Positions 44,707 to 57,983 of a DNA stretch of 64,000 nt are shown here, in pieces (position 1 is the stretch's first letter; each line of letters begins with the position of its first letter). Below the pieces are notes generated by a model. It had not been told where the DNA came from and did no database searches. It saw only the letters and a program-made list of their open reading frames with translations. This stretch comes from Oasisia sp. SBJ-2009 (Eukaryota; Annelida; Polychaeta; Sabellida; Siboglinidae). A program made the position numbers and the translations under genes. Location of the stretch: NCBI GenBank assembly GCA_964017155.1, contig OZ024857.1:28114601-28178600 (forward strand), read 5' to 3'.

Positions 44707-45420
44707 CTCAAGAGCACGTCGTTTCTGCAGCAACATTTCAAAGCGTTGTTGATTATCTCTGACGGCATTGCTGCTGTTTTCGCCCTGACCCGAATCGTCC
44801 ATCCTACCGTGTGGTCCAGTGGCATTTCCTCGCCATGGCGACGAGCCATGCATGCGCTTATGTTCCCGCCGTCGGACACTCGGACTGGCTTTGACGGCCG
44901 AAAGCACCGGCGAAATATGAACAGGAATCTCCTCATCGTCATCATCGTCATTTTGAACTCGGTTTTCTTTTCGTTTCGTCTTCTTTACATGAAGCGCGCT
45001 CTTGTGCCAGCGTTTCTGTTCATTCTCCGAAGACTCACCGCTCGATTCGGAATCGCACGGTCGCACGTTTCCGTTGCCATCGGTTACAGCGTCAGGCGGG
45101 GTGAGTGGCGTGACCTGCATGTCTGCTTCACTGCGAAATCGTCTCGTCACGAAGTCGTCATCGTCATTGAGAAGAGCCTGTTTCTGTTTTTCGATCTCCA
45201 GCTGCTTGTAGTAGTAGAGGTCGCGGATCCACTCCTCATCGACGTATTGCGCCCCCTGGCTGCGACGACGGCGACGGTCCACTACGAACGGAACGCTGTC
45301 AGCGTTGTCGGGGAAGAAGTGGTACGTGTTCCAGTCGTAGTGCCGCCCCCGAGGTATGGCTGCCTCACGGTTGCCATGGTAACTCTGAGGTCGAGGTCGT
45401 CTGTCGGCACTCTTTGATCG
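44707..45420 (-). CDS. Giant repeat-rich protein gene, middle exon B
   Basis: 714 bases (238 codons, residues ~1488-1725) from acceptor ATTTTCTTTCCCAG to donor GCTCTTGAG|GTACGT, phase 0 at both ends. It reads RSKSADRRPRPQSYHGNREA, then GRHYDWNTYHFFPDNADSVP, a basic RRRRRS patch and YVDEEWIRDLYYYKQLEIEK, probably a coiled or helical segment. A Ser/Glu-rich part, a DDDDDEE run and the QRFEMLLQKRRALE helix at the exon end follow. The 45300-45420 part, lacking a Met, is missed if only ATG-started frames are considered. This is the least repetitive part of the protein and the best query for finding homologues. Not assigned to a family. Confidence 0.85.
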
Positions 45421-46016
45421 CTGGGAAAGAAAATGCAGAAATATATTTTATGCTGTTTATGATGAGGAACAATATACCCGGTAACTATAATGTTAAATAA
45501 CACTCACCGGTTCACAACAGAAAATGTATTTAATACACATCATAGTTGATTATCAGAATTTTTGTCTTTGGTGTAACACAATATATGTCCACCACAAATG
45601 TGTATATTAAATAATTATTAATCATATACGGAAAATTTCCTTCATGAAAGACCAATATGCAAGGAAACATTTGTTAAGGTTAGTTTTTATGTGCAGTATC
45701 TACTACTGAGAGTGCTTTATATTACACGATACTGCAGACCTGTTCAAGTGAACACCATGTGGACTTCTCTGGAAACCATTAAGCCACATTGTAGTTACTG
45801 GTTTACTGCATAGACTATATGAAGCCTAACTTTCACCACTGTCTATAGCCAGGTACTCATTCTTACATCTGAGTGAACTGGAGCGGCACAGAGCAAATGA
45901 ACCTGCTCAAAGTTTGAAACTGTAGCAAGGATGCATACAAGGAGTCTGTAGAATGAGTTCCACGCTCCCAGTAACCATCTAAGTTCATCCATTTCTATGA
46001 CAACCTGACTTTGCTC

Positions 46017-46227
46017 CCCCCATTAGTGCCCCCCACCAGTGACCCCTACCAGTGCCCCCCCACCAGTGCTCCCCACCAGTGACCCCTACCAGTGCCCCCC
46101 CACCAGTGCTCCCCACCAGTGCCCCCCACCAGTGCCCCCCACCAGTGCCCCCCACCAGTGCCCCCCACCAGTGCCCCCCACCAGTGCCCCCTACCAGTGC
46201 CCCCTACCAGTGACCCCCACCAGTGCC
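46017..46227. repeat. CCCCCCACCAGTG minisatellite
   Basis: About 15 tandem copies of a 12-14 bp unit, C-rich on this strand and G-rich on the transcribed-sense strand. Interior variants carry CCCTACCAGTG. Confidence 0.95.
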
Positions 46228-47318
46228 CCCACACTTCCTCTCACACATTTTAACTCACTGTTACCTCTGACGCCATCATGAACTTTAAACACCATTTCGA
46301 CAACTCCTCGTCATTTAACTTGACTACTGCTAAGTGCAGTGCCATACATTTGGCCGTCATCCAAAAACAAAAACAAATTCAGTATTCATAGCCTTAGAAA
46401 CCTGAGTACTAGAGTCTATTCCCAGTAACACATTCACACGCTATCAGCACAACATTCGCTTCCGGGAACCAAAACTGTTTACACAGATCACGGGTCATTT
46501 TTATTACTCAGTCAAAGTGCGTTATTTTCTTAGCAATATGATCTTCCAAGCACTTTCAAGTTTCATCTGTGCATGTTTATTTAAACACACATCCGTCTTA
46601 TGCAAAGTGCTAAACACAGGCACACTTGTGTGAAATGCAGGTCATGCAAGTGATGGTGGTACCCACTCTCCACTGCACATCCCATATTTCCTCTGCATCC
46701 CCATTAACGAACATCCCTTGGTATGAAAATTAGCCATCAAACGTACAATCATGTTCTTCATTTATTAACATGTAATTATAATTACACTGTTCTTAATAAA
46801 AGTACAAAACTGTGAATGGCATAGTTTTAGTAGTTCTCACCAAACTCCATTTACTAACCCAAACATGGGTCACAGTTTGGAAGTTACATGCGTGAAATGT
46901 TCCAACTGTAAACATGTAAACAAGTACTTTCACTTTGTTTTTACAAAGTGAATGCACAGTATTAAAAAAAGTTATAAGCAAGATATGTCCATAAGTACAT
47001 ATATGTGCACATGACTACAGTTATTTTTTCTACAAACTTTTTATTGTAATCTTCAGAGCTGCTAATAATGGAGCTAGGAAATAATATTATCATAATGCAT
47101 ACGTTCTAGTTCCCAACATGCTACTAGGTGGCAGCACTGTTGTTTACCAACACTAAGTGGCAGCATTTTTAATTATTAAAATTTTCATAAAAGCAGCATT
47201 TGCTGATATGAATAACTTCACAGAATCATATACAGACATGTGAATAAATACATACAAAATAATGTACATGAAAGTAAGTTGAAATGGATGCTTAGATTAG
47301 TCACTTTGGTAGAAGTAT

Positions 47319-47751
47319 TGTAGCAGCTCCTGCTAGATAACAGGGAAGGTACCAATGAGAAGAACTCCAAACAAGATCAAGTAACTACAATCAACTTTTA
47401 TTACCCTATATCTTACTCACAAATTACAACCCACTGTGCTGATCACACCCCCATAGCCAGTTAAGCCATGGTGTGACCACTGACCACTCACAGACAGGGC
47501 ACCCTGCAGGGTCAGTTCCTAATGACCAACTCTGTTAACTTTTCTCTACCAATCTTCTATATGGAAGCTAAGCTGACTATACATATAAACTAACCAATGG
47601 GGGTTCTGATGTCATCTCTGGGCACAGACTCTAGCATCTGCTCACTAACTAATTCCTAACCTAATAAATTATAATGAGCCCTACCATAGAAGCTATTCAA
47701 TTTGTAAGACATTATCCAACAGCAACATCAATACATATATCAAATGTTACA
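47319..47751. mobile_element. Possible solo LTR
   Basis: 433 bp beginning TGTAGCAG and ending TGTTACA, that is TG..CA with short inverted ends; on the minus strand it carries a GTAATAAAAG polyadenylation-like site. I find no target duplication (flanks AGTAT and GACGT differ) and no second copy. Weak. Confidence 0.25.
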
Positions 47752-50700
47752 GACGTCACACATATGTCAGATGGAAATTGGAACAAGGAATGACAAGTGA
47801 CATCCTAAGGTGACCTTATTCGTGAGGTGACCTTAACGGTGAGGTGGCTGGATAGTTCAACTGTTAAATGACACGTTATATGATGTAATACATTTAAATA
47901 TATTTATAGTAAGTGTAATAAGGTAGGCTTCACCTAAGGACACACACTGCTGTCCTCTCTGTTTTCTGTGTAATTATAATACCACATTCTTGACCTTTAA
48001 TTTACATTTGTACCGAGTACGGGGAAACGCCTCTCACTCATAAGCAATATGTCATAACTGTCAAACAAACACTCCATGGGCAAGTGTCACTGTCTCATTT
48101 ATTACTCAATCCACTGTGGAATGATCTGAGTCGTTATTTAAAACCAAGTCGTGCATTAAAATTGTGATTATTCTTCCTTTGAAGTCATACCGGGGATACT
48201 CAGTGTTTACTCAAACAATTGATACTGATTGTGCTTACCTTCCTAACACATGATTCTGTAACATGTTTATATTGCATCACCCTTCAATGTGTTAAGTAAA
48301 ACAATAGTATGGTATATTGTAGTATGATTAACTTAATTAATAATATGGTAGTTCCATGTTCCTGTAGGTATTTTTAACCATTTGCAAAGTTGTCAGTCAA
48401 TACAGATTGCACTGTGTTAATTTATTCTACCTAAAACAGGGTATAATTCAGAGATTTAAACTCTGCATTTTGAAACAAACATATCAAACAGTTTCTATGT
48501 CATGGCATTAAATTTAGCATTTTTTCCTAATGTAAATTATGTCAAATGTCTCCATCAAATCAGCAGTCCTCAGAAGAATCACAGAAAATTCGATGAACAT
48601 CTACATGTATTGTTCAAAACGAATCCCTAAAACCAGGAAAAACCTTTTAATATATCTATTTCAAGAAATACATAGGTTAGCTATGTTATAATTAGATATA
48701 ACAGTTAACAATATTATAATTACATATAACAAGTAACAATAAACAGCCAAAGAATCCATGTGAACGGAATTTGAGTCAGCTGCTCATACACGCAAACATG
48801 TTGTCACTCCTTCAGAGACACTTGATTGATACGGAATTAATAAATATAAACAAACCCCAGCAGTGTCTCCTTCTCAAGTCCTTCATTCATGTGAGACAGT
48901 GCTAACTAGAGTCTTGTCTTCACCCACAGTGTCACACACAGAGACAGAGTGAGATGTCCCAGAACCGGACCCAATCAGCCACTGAGAGTTCTACACCTTC
49001 CTCGGCGCCAAGGCAAGCAATGACAGAACACCACCCCACTCTGGAAGGGTGGGTTCCCACGCTGCTCCCAACAAGCTGATTACACCCTAAATGAAAGGGT
49101 AGATGTCTGCCAGTGTACAGATGACATGACTGAGGCAGTGGTTACAGGCAGACACGAGGCTGGTGACAGCATTGTTATGCCAGGACACAAGTCATTGGTC
49201 TACCCAGTCCTTGACTGAGACATCAGAGGTCGGGCTCATTAACAATTACCATTAAATGTTCACAGTTGGTCAGTCACAACTGAGTAGACTAGTCCTAATT
49301 AGTTAATTACACCTGCAGTTTCTCACCAGGTATTTACAGACACTTGCTGTTGACTGATGATGTGTCTGACTCATAACTTGTTGATTACTGACTCACTGCA
49401 CTGTAATGATAATGATGATGATGGTGACTATAATGATAATGATGATGACAGTAGAGCTTCTTTCAAAACATAATATAATGTTGTTATTTATAGACACGTG
49501 TGACTTCTGATAGTACTGACAACTTCAACCACATACATGAGAATCTCTGACACCAATAATATATTATGTTTGAAGTTAATCACAAGTGACATTTGTTTAC
49601 ATCAGGATTTGACCGTCATCTGTTTTATTTGTTACTGTTTTGACAAGGACAAACATTGTTTACACTGTGTGCTGAAGGAAAGTGTGAGGCTCATAAAATA
49701 ACAATGAAAATTGTAAAAGAATTGTGGATAATTCAAACACATATATTTTACGTAATCAAGATTATCTAACATATCCTAGCTGACACTAGACAACATGATT
49801 TTAAGATAGCAAATGTTGTGCCTTTAGAAATAATGTTACCTGTAATACTGTATAGTATAGATAGTGATTATACTATACAGCATAATCATTATCATAATAA
49901 ACTTTATTTTCAAACTTATATCCAGAGTAAGATGCTGACTAGAGCTACATAATTGACAAAAAATCTAAATTTAACACTGAATTACTAAAATTAATTCAAG
50001 CTAATCAGCAAACATAAACTGTGAAGTATCATCAAAGATATCACACTGGCTCAAAACATTTCCCATTAAATAACAAACACTTACCAGATTACAAACAAAC
50101 TTAGAAGGAAACCCTTAACCTAACATGGGCTGTGCAGCCACTGTTAGACGACATAGCTAATCTGCAGCCAGAGGCATGGTGGTAGTTTACTGAGATGAAT
50201 GTGATGGCGATAAATCAAGTGTCCAGTTCAACCTAGGTGACCACTGACAGGTAACCATTAACATAGTGGTCAGTGACTTGGTCACATGTTTACCACTACA
50301 GTCATAGGTCAGTCAGCTGTGTTCTTCACCTCCCAAATATTTCACCTCCCAAAACTCTGTTCTTAATCACCGTAATGTGTAAACACTACTACACACATTC
50401 TACAGAAAGAGTCAGATCTAACTCCCTTCTACACAGAGTGACAACCTAGTTGTAATAAGAATATAATTAAGTCACTTGATATAAGAGTTTGTAAACTTTT
50501 TGTTTGGCACAGTTATGACTATACAGGGCTTTATGCAGGACCAATTATTGCCAGTCACACATGTTTTAGTGGACACTTGGATGTTAACTGTTAGGGCAGT
50601 TTACAAACGTTAAATGTGTCTGACGATCTAAAATGGACTACAAACACACATGTGACACCATTTATAGTCACTTTTGAGGCATAACTGACAATATCTATGG

Positions 50701-52640
50701 TTTTGGAAGACCTTTTCCACCACCCGTCCACCCATATTTCTACCTGTGCACAACGACTTTGTTACCTGTCGAAATGACAGATTGATGGGCTATGTGACTA
50801 TGAGCAAGTATATAATTTATTTACGTATTATAGATTATTTAAACATTTTTATAAGTACTATAATTCATAACATATTAGCATGTCTTACTTTTTATTCTGA
50901 TTTATATCATTAACTTATTTATAATTTTAACTTATTTAACTTTAATCCATATTTGTATGTATTATATTAAAGTTAAGTAACTTCAAACCACATTCATTAT
51001 TATTCGTATACTCTTACAGAAGCCTAATTTACAAAACATGTAACTTTACTTCTAATGACAAATGACATTTAACAAAATAATAACATTCCATGCCGTGGTA
51101 TGTGATACGCTCAGTATAACTATGAAGTGATAATATTGGGGTGATTTTAGATTTATATTGTTACTTATTGAAACCTACAGAATGAATTGATAACAGCTTC
51201 AGTTTTTAAGCATATTTTAATGTAATTTCTAAAACTGGTTGCTAAAGCCGCTTCCACTGCAGAAACACAATTTTGGTCTCATGCATTTAAAAATGTTGAT
51301 TACGTAGAGGGAATAAGTGTACTAATTAATTATAAATAAATTTGTAATTTATAATGTTCTGAGTACGCATATTTTTCGTGACTTTCATGTGACTGGATGA
51401 TAAATATGTTGCATAATGCGTAACCCAGAAAAACTTCCCAGAGACTCTACAGGGGCTGTATATAAACCACCATAATGTGTTTATCTCTCTGGGACCTAGA
51501 CCAATCTATCAGTTACAAGAAACCCACCATTTACCCTGCCAGGAGTTACACAACAACCATGACAGTCAGAGATGTAACTGATTTTACCTGGTAGAAGTTG
51601 ACTCTCCCCAACTGAATTACACAGACACTCAAATTGCATGATTAGGAAAACAAAAATGCACTTGTCAGTTGAGTAGAATAATTTGTTCAAAAATGTTTAG
51701 GGTCATAAATTAAGCCAGTGATGGTGAAACTAAACAGTTCTTTTAGACCCTTTTAAACTGATGTCTGGTTATCAATACATCAGTGACAATACATCATGAC
51801 AATAGAGTTAGATCATTAATTATTCCCCTATAGACTAGTGTTTTCTGTTTAAATCAATGGTCATGACATAAGTGTGGGAAGAGAGATTTATATACCAATA
51901 TGTTGGAAACTAATCTACTTCTGCTCTAGCTTTTACGAACACCTAGAAATGTATTTTCCACTTCATAACACGCTAGTAAAATATTACTTATATAAGAACA
52001 GGGAATAATCGCTAAGATGAAAGGAAATTACACAAATGCAAAGAAAAGAAATCGGCTTCATGCATAAATGAAAAAAGCAGAGAATCCTGCTCCAACGCAG
52101 ACAGATAATGAACCACAGATATATCAGGTTGCAGTGTATGAGAGGAATAGTTGCAGCCTTTGATTAAAGTACATATTGGTTAACCAGGCGTATATTTTAT
52201 GACGCGGCCGTGCCAGGCGACTGACAGACAGAGCCCTCTGCTGGGCTCGTCATGGGCAGATCCACCCTAACTAACAACATCCTAAATCACAAAACTATCC
52301 CGCATAAATCAGCGATAAAAAGCAAGCAGGAAAAGAACAAAGTTACGTATCTGGTTGGAATTACGAATGTGCTGGGATGGTGGGCTAAGCTACGGGTTCC
52401 GAGTGGATGAATCCGCCCAGGTTTCAGACTGGATGCTGTGGATATTTATGACGGGATTGCTGACTTACTGGGAGAAGCTGGGACGACCTGACAGACAAAT
52501 GGAAACACTCATGGACTGATGAATATGTAGGCAGGTGAGGGATACGAGGGGGGGGGGTGGTAGGTAGAATGGCAGCCCCGCACAGACAGAAGGTAGGCAG
52601 AGGAGGCAGACAGAGAAGGACTGATGGACAGTGTTAGATG

Positions 52641-52716
52641 ACGGACGGACGGACGGACGGACGGACGGACGGACGGACGGACGGACGGACGGACGGACGG
52701 ACGGACGGACGGACGG
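52641..52716. repeat. (ACGG)19 microsatellite
   Basis: Nineteen perfect ACGG units, CpG-containing, within the large intron. Confidence 0.97.
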
Positions 52717-53457
52717 TCATAATGTCACCATAATTAAATTTAAATAAATACAAGATTGAAGTAAACAACTCAAGACAAATTGGCAAAAGTTCCTAAAATA
52801 AAAACAATGAAAACTATAATTTACTGGGATTCCCAGTCTCATGCACGTTTCTGCCCAAAAGTGGGCAAATAACTGCAGAAATTCTATAGGTTTTGAAATC
52901 CCACTTACACAGGGCACTGGGCTAACACAATCTGAAGGGCAACATACCATACCCTCCACCCTGCTAGAAGCCTTGATTACCCACCATGCTGATAACCCCA
53001 ATGTCCTGGTTGACATTCCTGCCAAAGCTAATGTGCAGACTGGTTGTAAATACTCCAGATGTGGCCACCCTCCCTGCCAGAGACAACAGCAGAGACATTC
53101 CCTGCCCCAGGGTTCATACCCACCAGGGGTGGGGTGACATTCACAGTCAACCCTACCTCATTCAATCCCAGGCAATGTGTGGAATTAGGTGCTTTTCCGA
53201 TTCATTCCTCATCAGCAGCGTAGTCAGAATCTAAGAATCCACAACGACCTGACCCAGGTATCAGACATAGACTTCAACTTGTGCCATCTGTACACATTGA
53301 TCACTGAACTGAATTATGAGGACTAGCCCTATTGAAACCTAATACAGCGGGACACAGCTTCCCTCCTTGGTAACTGTCTTCCCTGCCCATACATTATCTG
53401 CCTGGCACAGCTATTGGCTCCAATACCTGGACACACTGGAGCACACAGCTAGCTGCT

Positions 53458-53782
53458 GCAGGTAGGGAGTTCACCTCTCACGTCACACTGCAGGTAGGGA
53501 GTTCACCTCTCATCTCACACCGCAGGCAGGGAGTTCACCTCTCATGTCACACTGCAGGTAGGGAGTTCACCTCTCATCTCACACTGCAGGTAGGGAGTTC
53601 ACCTCTCATGTCACACTGCAGGTAGGGAGTTCACCTCTCATCTCACACCGCAGGTAGGGAGTTCACCTCTCATGTCACACTGCAGGTAGGGAGTTCACCT
53701 CTCATCTCACACTGCAGGTAGGGAGTTCACCTCTCATCTCACACCGCAGGCAGGGAGTTCACCTCTCATGTCACACTGCAGG
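53458..53782. repeat. 32-bp minisatellite, ten copies
   Basis: Unit GCAGGTAGGGAGTTCACCTC plus TCATSTCACACY. Variants with ATG and ATC largely alternate, suggesting that two-unit blocks were duplicated together. On the plus strand each unit contains CAG|GTAGGGAG, a donor-like sequence, but the gene is on the minus strand. Confidence 0.95.
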
Positions 53783-54479
53783 ATACACCTGAAGACTATC
53801 CTAACACAAGAACGAACTAATTTCCACAACTGGTGAAGTCACTATATGATCCAGTACCTGTTTGCTTGTTGCCACATATACATACAATCCCACACCGATG
53901 GTTTCATTGGTACAGAAAACTAAATATATCACAAAATAACAAAATTATGTTGCTTGAGAATAGTAGTTGCATATTTTCATGTTCTCACAACTCTCTTGTG
54001 ATTTCTTCTTTACAAGTCATTAACAAGACTGATGGAGATGGTCATTTCATCATAACCAGTAACAACTACAAAACACAATGTGTGTGTGTGTGAGAGAAAG
54101 GTGTGAATACAGCCAATCTGTCAGATACACTACATGGCCACAACACATCCACTTACACACGTGTTATGCATGAACATTCTAGATACATATTACAGTAACG
54201 TATTCCACGGGTGCTGACAGGCATTTATAAGCATACCCAGTTCGGATATTAAGTTTAATGGAAAACACAACAGCGACAGCCGCAGCAGATCTGGAGCAAA
54301 CTTATCAGCATCATGATGTTTAAGAGCTGTCTAAAGAATCATTATTTTAATACAACACACATGATTACTAGGTAAACTGTCTGTTTGATTCCACTGTAAT
54401 TAAATACTTTATTGGTTAACAGTAATGGTAACCTTGTTGGGGTCTTTATTTATTTATTTGTCGTTTATAAATTTGTACT

Positions 54480-54870
54480 TCTTAAATTATTAAACATTAT
54501 ACAGACAATCAAGGGCAGACCATCCAGCCCTTTATCATTCCCTTTCCCTGCGATACTTAGACAGTGGAATAGGCTCCCCATAAGCCTATCAGCCACCTCA
54601 TGCCCAGAGGCTTTCAGGGCTGGCCTTCGTGCCTTAATATCCGCTTTAATTTCTTCATGAGACTATGTACATCATAATAACACATTTTAAAAATCACCAG
54701 AGGTCCATACAAAAACTTTATAAACGTTATATATTTTTTTATATTAACTGTTTGTTTTAAGACAGCATACACCGCCCCCTCCCAAGCGGACAAGCTGCGT
54801 TGGACTTTTAACGCCCTGCAAGGGCCCAGTCCAGTACAGCGTGTATATGAAAGAAGAAAAATCAGACATT
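54480..54870 (+). pseudogene. 3' tail of a non-LTR retrotransposon
   Basis: The plus strand reads FPFPAILRQWNRLPISLSAT then SCPEAFRAGLRALIS, the common C-terminal end (RxWNxLP..FxxxL) of non-LTR reverse transcriptases. A GC-rich 3' region follows, ending near GTGTATATGAAAGAAGAAAA. The rest of the element is absent. The clade is not determined. Confidence 0.65.
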
Positions 54871-56021
54871 AGGGCTGTTTCTTGAGAAGTGACAGACTAC
54901 TGGCTTTGGTTTGTAGCCAAACCTGGATAACTCCAGAGTGACATGGAGAGATCAGATATCACCTTGGCAGGAGACTGCTGTTTTATTGAGGAGTCTGGTA
55001 TAAAGTAGGACTTCAGGGATGTAGCTTACTAGGCACAAGTGAACCAGGGGAGGTAACGCAGGAGGGAAGGGGATGAGGGGATAAATGGAGGATGGTTATA
55101 ACTCTCCTTGTTGCATGTTTTAAATACCTAGAGCAGCACTAGTCATGACAACAGTTTAGTAGATGTTATTTGCGTTTACATCTGGTTGACTCAGATCAAA
55201 ATGTGTCAAACTTAGAAAGGGTTTCTGCAAGTTGTTTTCTAACTAATCAAATTTTTATAGATGCGCCATAATGTCATGTATACCATCCAATGTCTTTCTT
55301 CACAAATTTGTGTCGTGATATCTATCAAATACCTTTGTAAATGTAGATATGTAAATGTCTGCTAGGCTAAAGTGCATCCCATAATTACTACCCAGAATTA
55401 AGGCATGCAGTAAGGCTACTGCCCCAGTCACCCTCAGTAATTACAACCACATGTGTGGCAAAACTGGATGGGCATTTTTTCTTATCCCAATTTGCCCTTT
55501 ACCTCAGGATAACTACCACCTAGACTGTCATAGCAGCCTGGATCACCTTGGGCTTAGCAAGAACAGGAGCAATAGAAATACCACCAGTCTCCCTTTACAC
55601 TGGGTCAATAACACTAGGGCAGCCATCACTTCTAATGACTCACCCTGATCCCCCCCCCCCCACAATGATTACATGTTTATTGCCTCTGGCTTCAGCTAGG
55701 GTCTTATCCCTCTCCCAGTAGGGAGGGGAGTTGGGGGGATTCCTGGAGTCTGGGGGAGATTAGGAAACAGTGGGAGGGAGATACTAATTCTAAGGGAGAC
55801 AGAGTACTGCTCCTTGCTCACTGGTAGGACCATATTTACACAAAGGAACCAAAACATAGTTACTGTCTGCTTGGGTTTTGTTATACAATACAAACACACA
55901 CAACTGAACACACTCAGTCTATGTCAGCGTGGATGACAAGAATAACTAGCAAACAGTCATGATGTAAACCCACTGTCACATATCCGTCTATGCTCCAAAG
56001 GAATGGTGTATTTGTGTATTG

Positions 56022-56038
56022 GGGGGGGGGGGGGGGGG
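56022..56038. repeat. G-run
   Basis: Seventeen consecutive G, a likely slippage or assembly weak point. A C-run of about ten lies at ~55651. Confidence 0.95.
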
Positions 56039-56301
56039 CTGGGGGCTGAAGCATATGCACAGTCAACCATTGCCCAAACATAAGAACATACAATTTACAG
56101 GATATGTGACCATGATTTTACTAGCATGGAGCCATGGTATATTAAAAATAATTTTTCAAACTCTGACAGCTTTGCCTTTGGCACTGGTTGCTGCCAGTAC
56201 TCTTGACCTGCATTTAAAACCACTTGTTTTAATTTTTCTGAATAATTTCATTAATAGACATTTCTGTGTGGAAACTAGAATATACTGCCCTATTATATCT
56301 G

Positions 56302-56465
<164 letters not shown>

Positions 56466-56510
56466 AAATGATTAGTTGATATATATATCATATATATATA
56501 TCATATATAT

Positions 56511-56600
56511 GCGTATGCGTATGCGTATGCGTATGCGTATGCGTATGCGTATGCGTATGCGTATGCGTATGCGTATGCGTATGCGTATGCGTATGCGTAT
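56511..56600. repeat. (GCGTAT)15 hexanucleotide array
   Basis: Fifteen perfect GCGTAT units, 46 bp after the (TA)n array. Alternating purine-pyrimidine throughout (GC GT AT steps), a composition that favours left-handed DNA. Confidence 0.97.
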
Positions 56601-57534
56601 ATCTCAAGAAATAATTTGTAGGCGAGTTTGAAATAAAGTGAAAATAAGTTAAAACAATAATTATTTATAACCAACGAAACATTCTAAATGGCACAGTGCG
56701 GTTGATTCAGAAAAGGTAATTCTCATGAATTTCCAAACTGACTCCTGTGCGGGCGGGTAGGTTTTCGTCTGCTACATTCAGCAATTCAGTTTGCTGAAGT
56801 CACATGACAAAGCTAATTTTCATACAAGTGATTGGACATGTGTTTATTTGAGTTTGGTTGGAACTAATGACCGCTCCTGACTTTTTGCCAGCGGACCAAG
56901 TATGAATTTGGACGTTATTACTTCATGAATATTAATGAGGATTGAGTTGTGTCACGTCTGAAATTATTTCATTGGTGATAAATCACTGTAATTTAATTTA
57001 AGTTTTTATTTCGAACATGTTAGTCATATTCAAATGATCTGTTGATATAGAGTACGCCTACTAGATATAATAGGGCACCACTTTCTTGTTTTCGCGCAGA
57101 AATAAAACAAATTATTGATTAGATAGGAGCGCTTCAAACCTAATGCAGCCTCAGTCTAATGGCGGTGACTATTGTCAAAGATTGACAAATTATTTAAACT
57201 ATACCATAGCTTCATGCTTATCAAATAATTGTCATATACTCTGTAAATGATATATTCTTGTGTTTGGGCAATGGTTAGTTTGGCTTTTCCGCTCCCTTTT
57301 AAGGATGTCATTGGGTCACAGCTTCTTCTGACAGTTAAAATTCCCTGTAATATTTCCTGATGTGTCAGTACATTTCCACATGAGTAACTAATTTTGTCAT
57401 GTTCTGGATCTATACAGTCCACTGTGAAAAGCTGCTTTTTCTATCACAGGTCTAAACAACTAAGTTTCGCATGAAGAATGCAGCATGATGTACTAGTACG
57501 CCGCCATCACACAGTGACAGAGAGGTGCAGATAC

Positions 57535-57720
57535 ATCTACTTGGCCCCCTGGTGGCCCAGCCCGGGTTCAATATCCGGTCACGGCAGACATGGTATATTT
57601 GGTGTTAAAACCTGGCTCTCAACATTGGGGACTGTGCATCCCTCATGAATGATAGAATCATGCTAATGTCAGTCCATCTCAATTTGGGACATAAAAGAAC
57701 CACTGAGGATGACAAGAAGC
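57535..57720 (+). mobile_element. Possible tRNA-derived SINE
   Basis: GGTGGCCCAGCCCGGGTTCAA resembles a Pol III B-box region (GGTTCAA), followed by TATCCGGTCACGG and a ~130-bp body. A clear A box and a 3' tail are not seen, and there is no second copy in the window. Low confidence. Confidence 0.25.
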
Positions 57721-57813
57721 CTGACAGTGACCACCCTCAGTGCCAGCATAGAAAGGTCAGCTTGGCGTAAATGTTCTGAAACACTGACTAGTTCAATGAG
57801 ACCTGATAAGATC

Positions 57814-57815
<2 letters not shown>

Positions 57816-57878
<63 letters not shown>

Positions 57879-57905
57879 ATATGTATATATATATATATAT
57901 ATACA
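57816..57905. repeat. (TA)n microsatellite beside exon A
   Basis: About 43 TA units with a few ATGTATGT interruptions, ending about 80 bp from the exon A splice donor. Confidence 0.95.
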
Positions 57906-57983
57906 GTCTAGTCAGTTAATAAACCCTGCCGAGTGCTGGAAACAACTAGAACTAGACTAACATAAAATACAACCACATCTCAC

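Noticed and set aside
52717..53137. Overlapping ~100-codon frames in the large intron
   Set aside because: No homology, no splice sites, and similar lengths on both strands; chance frames.
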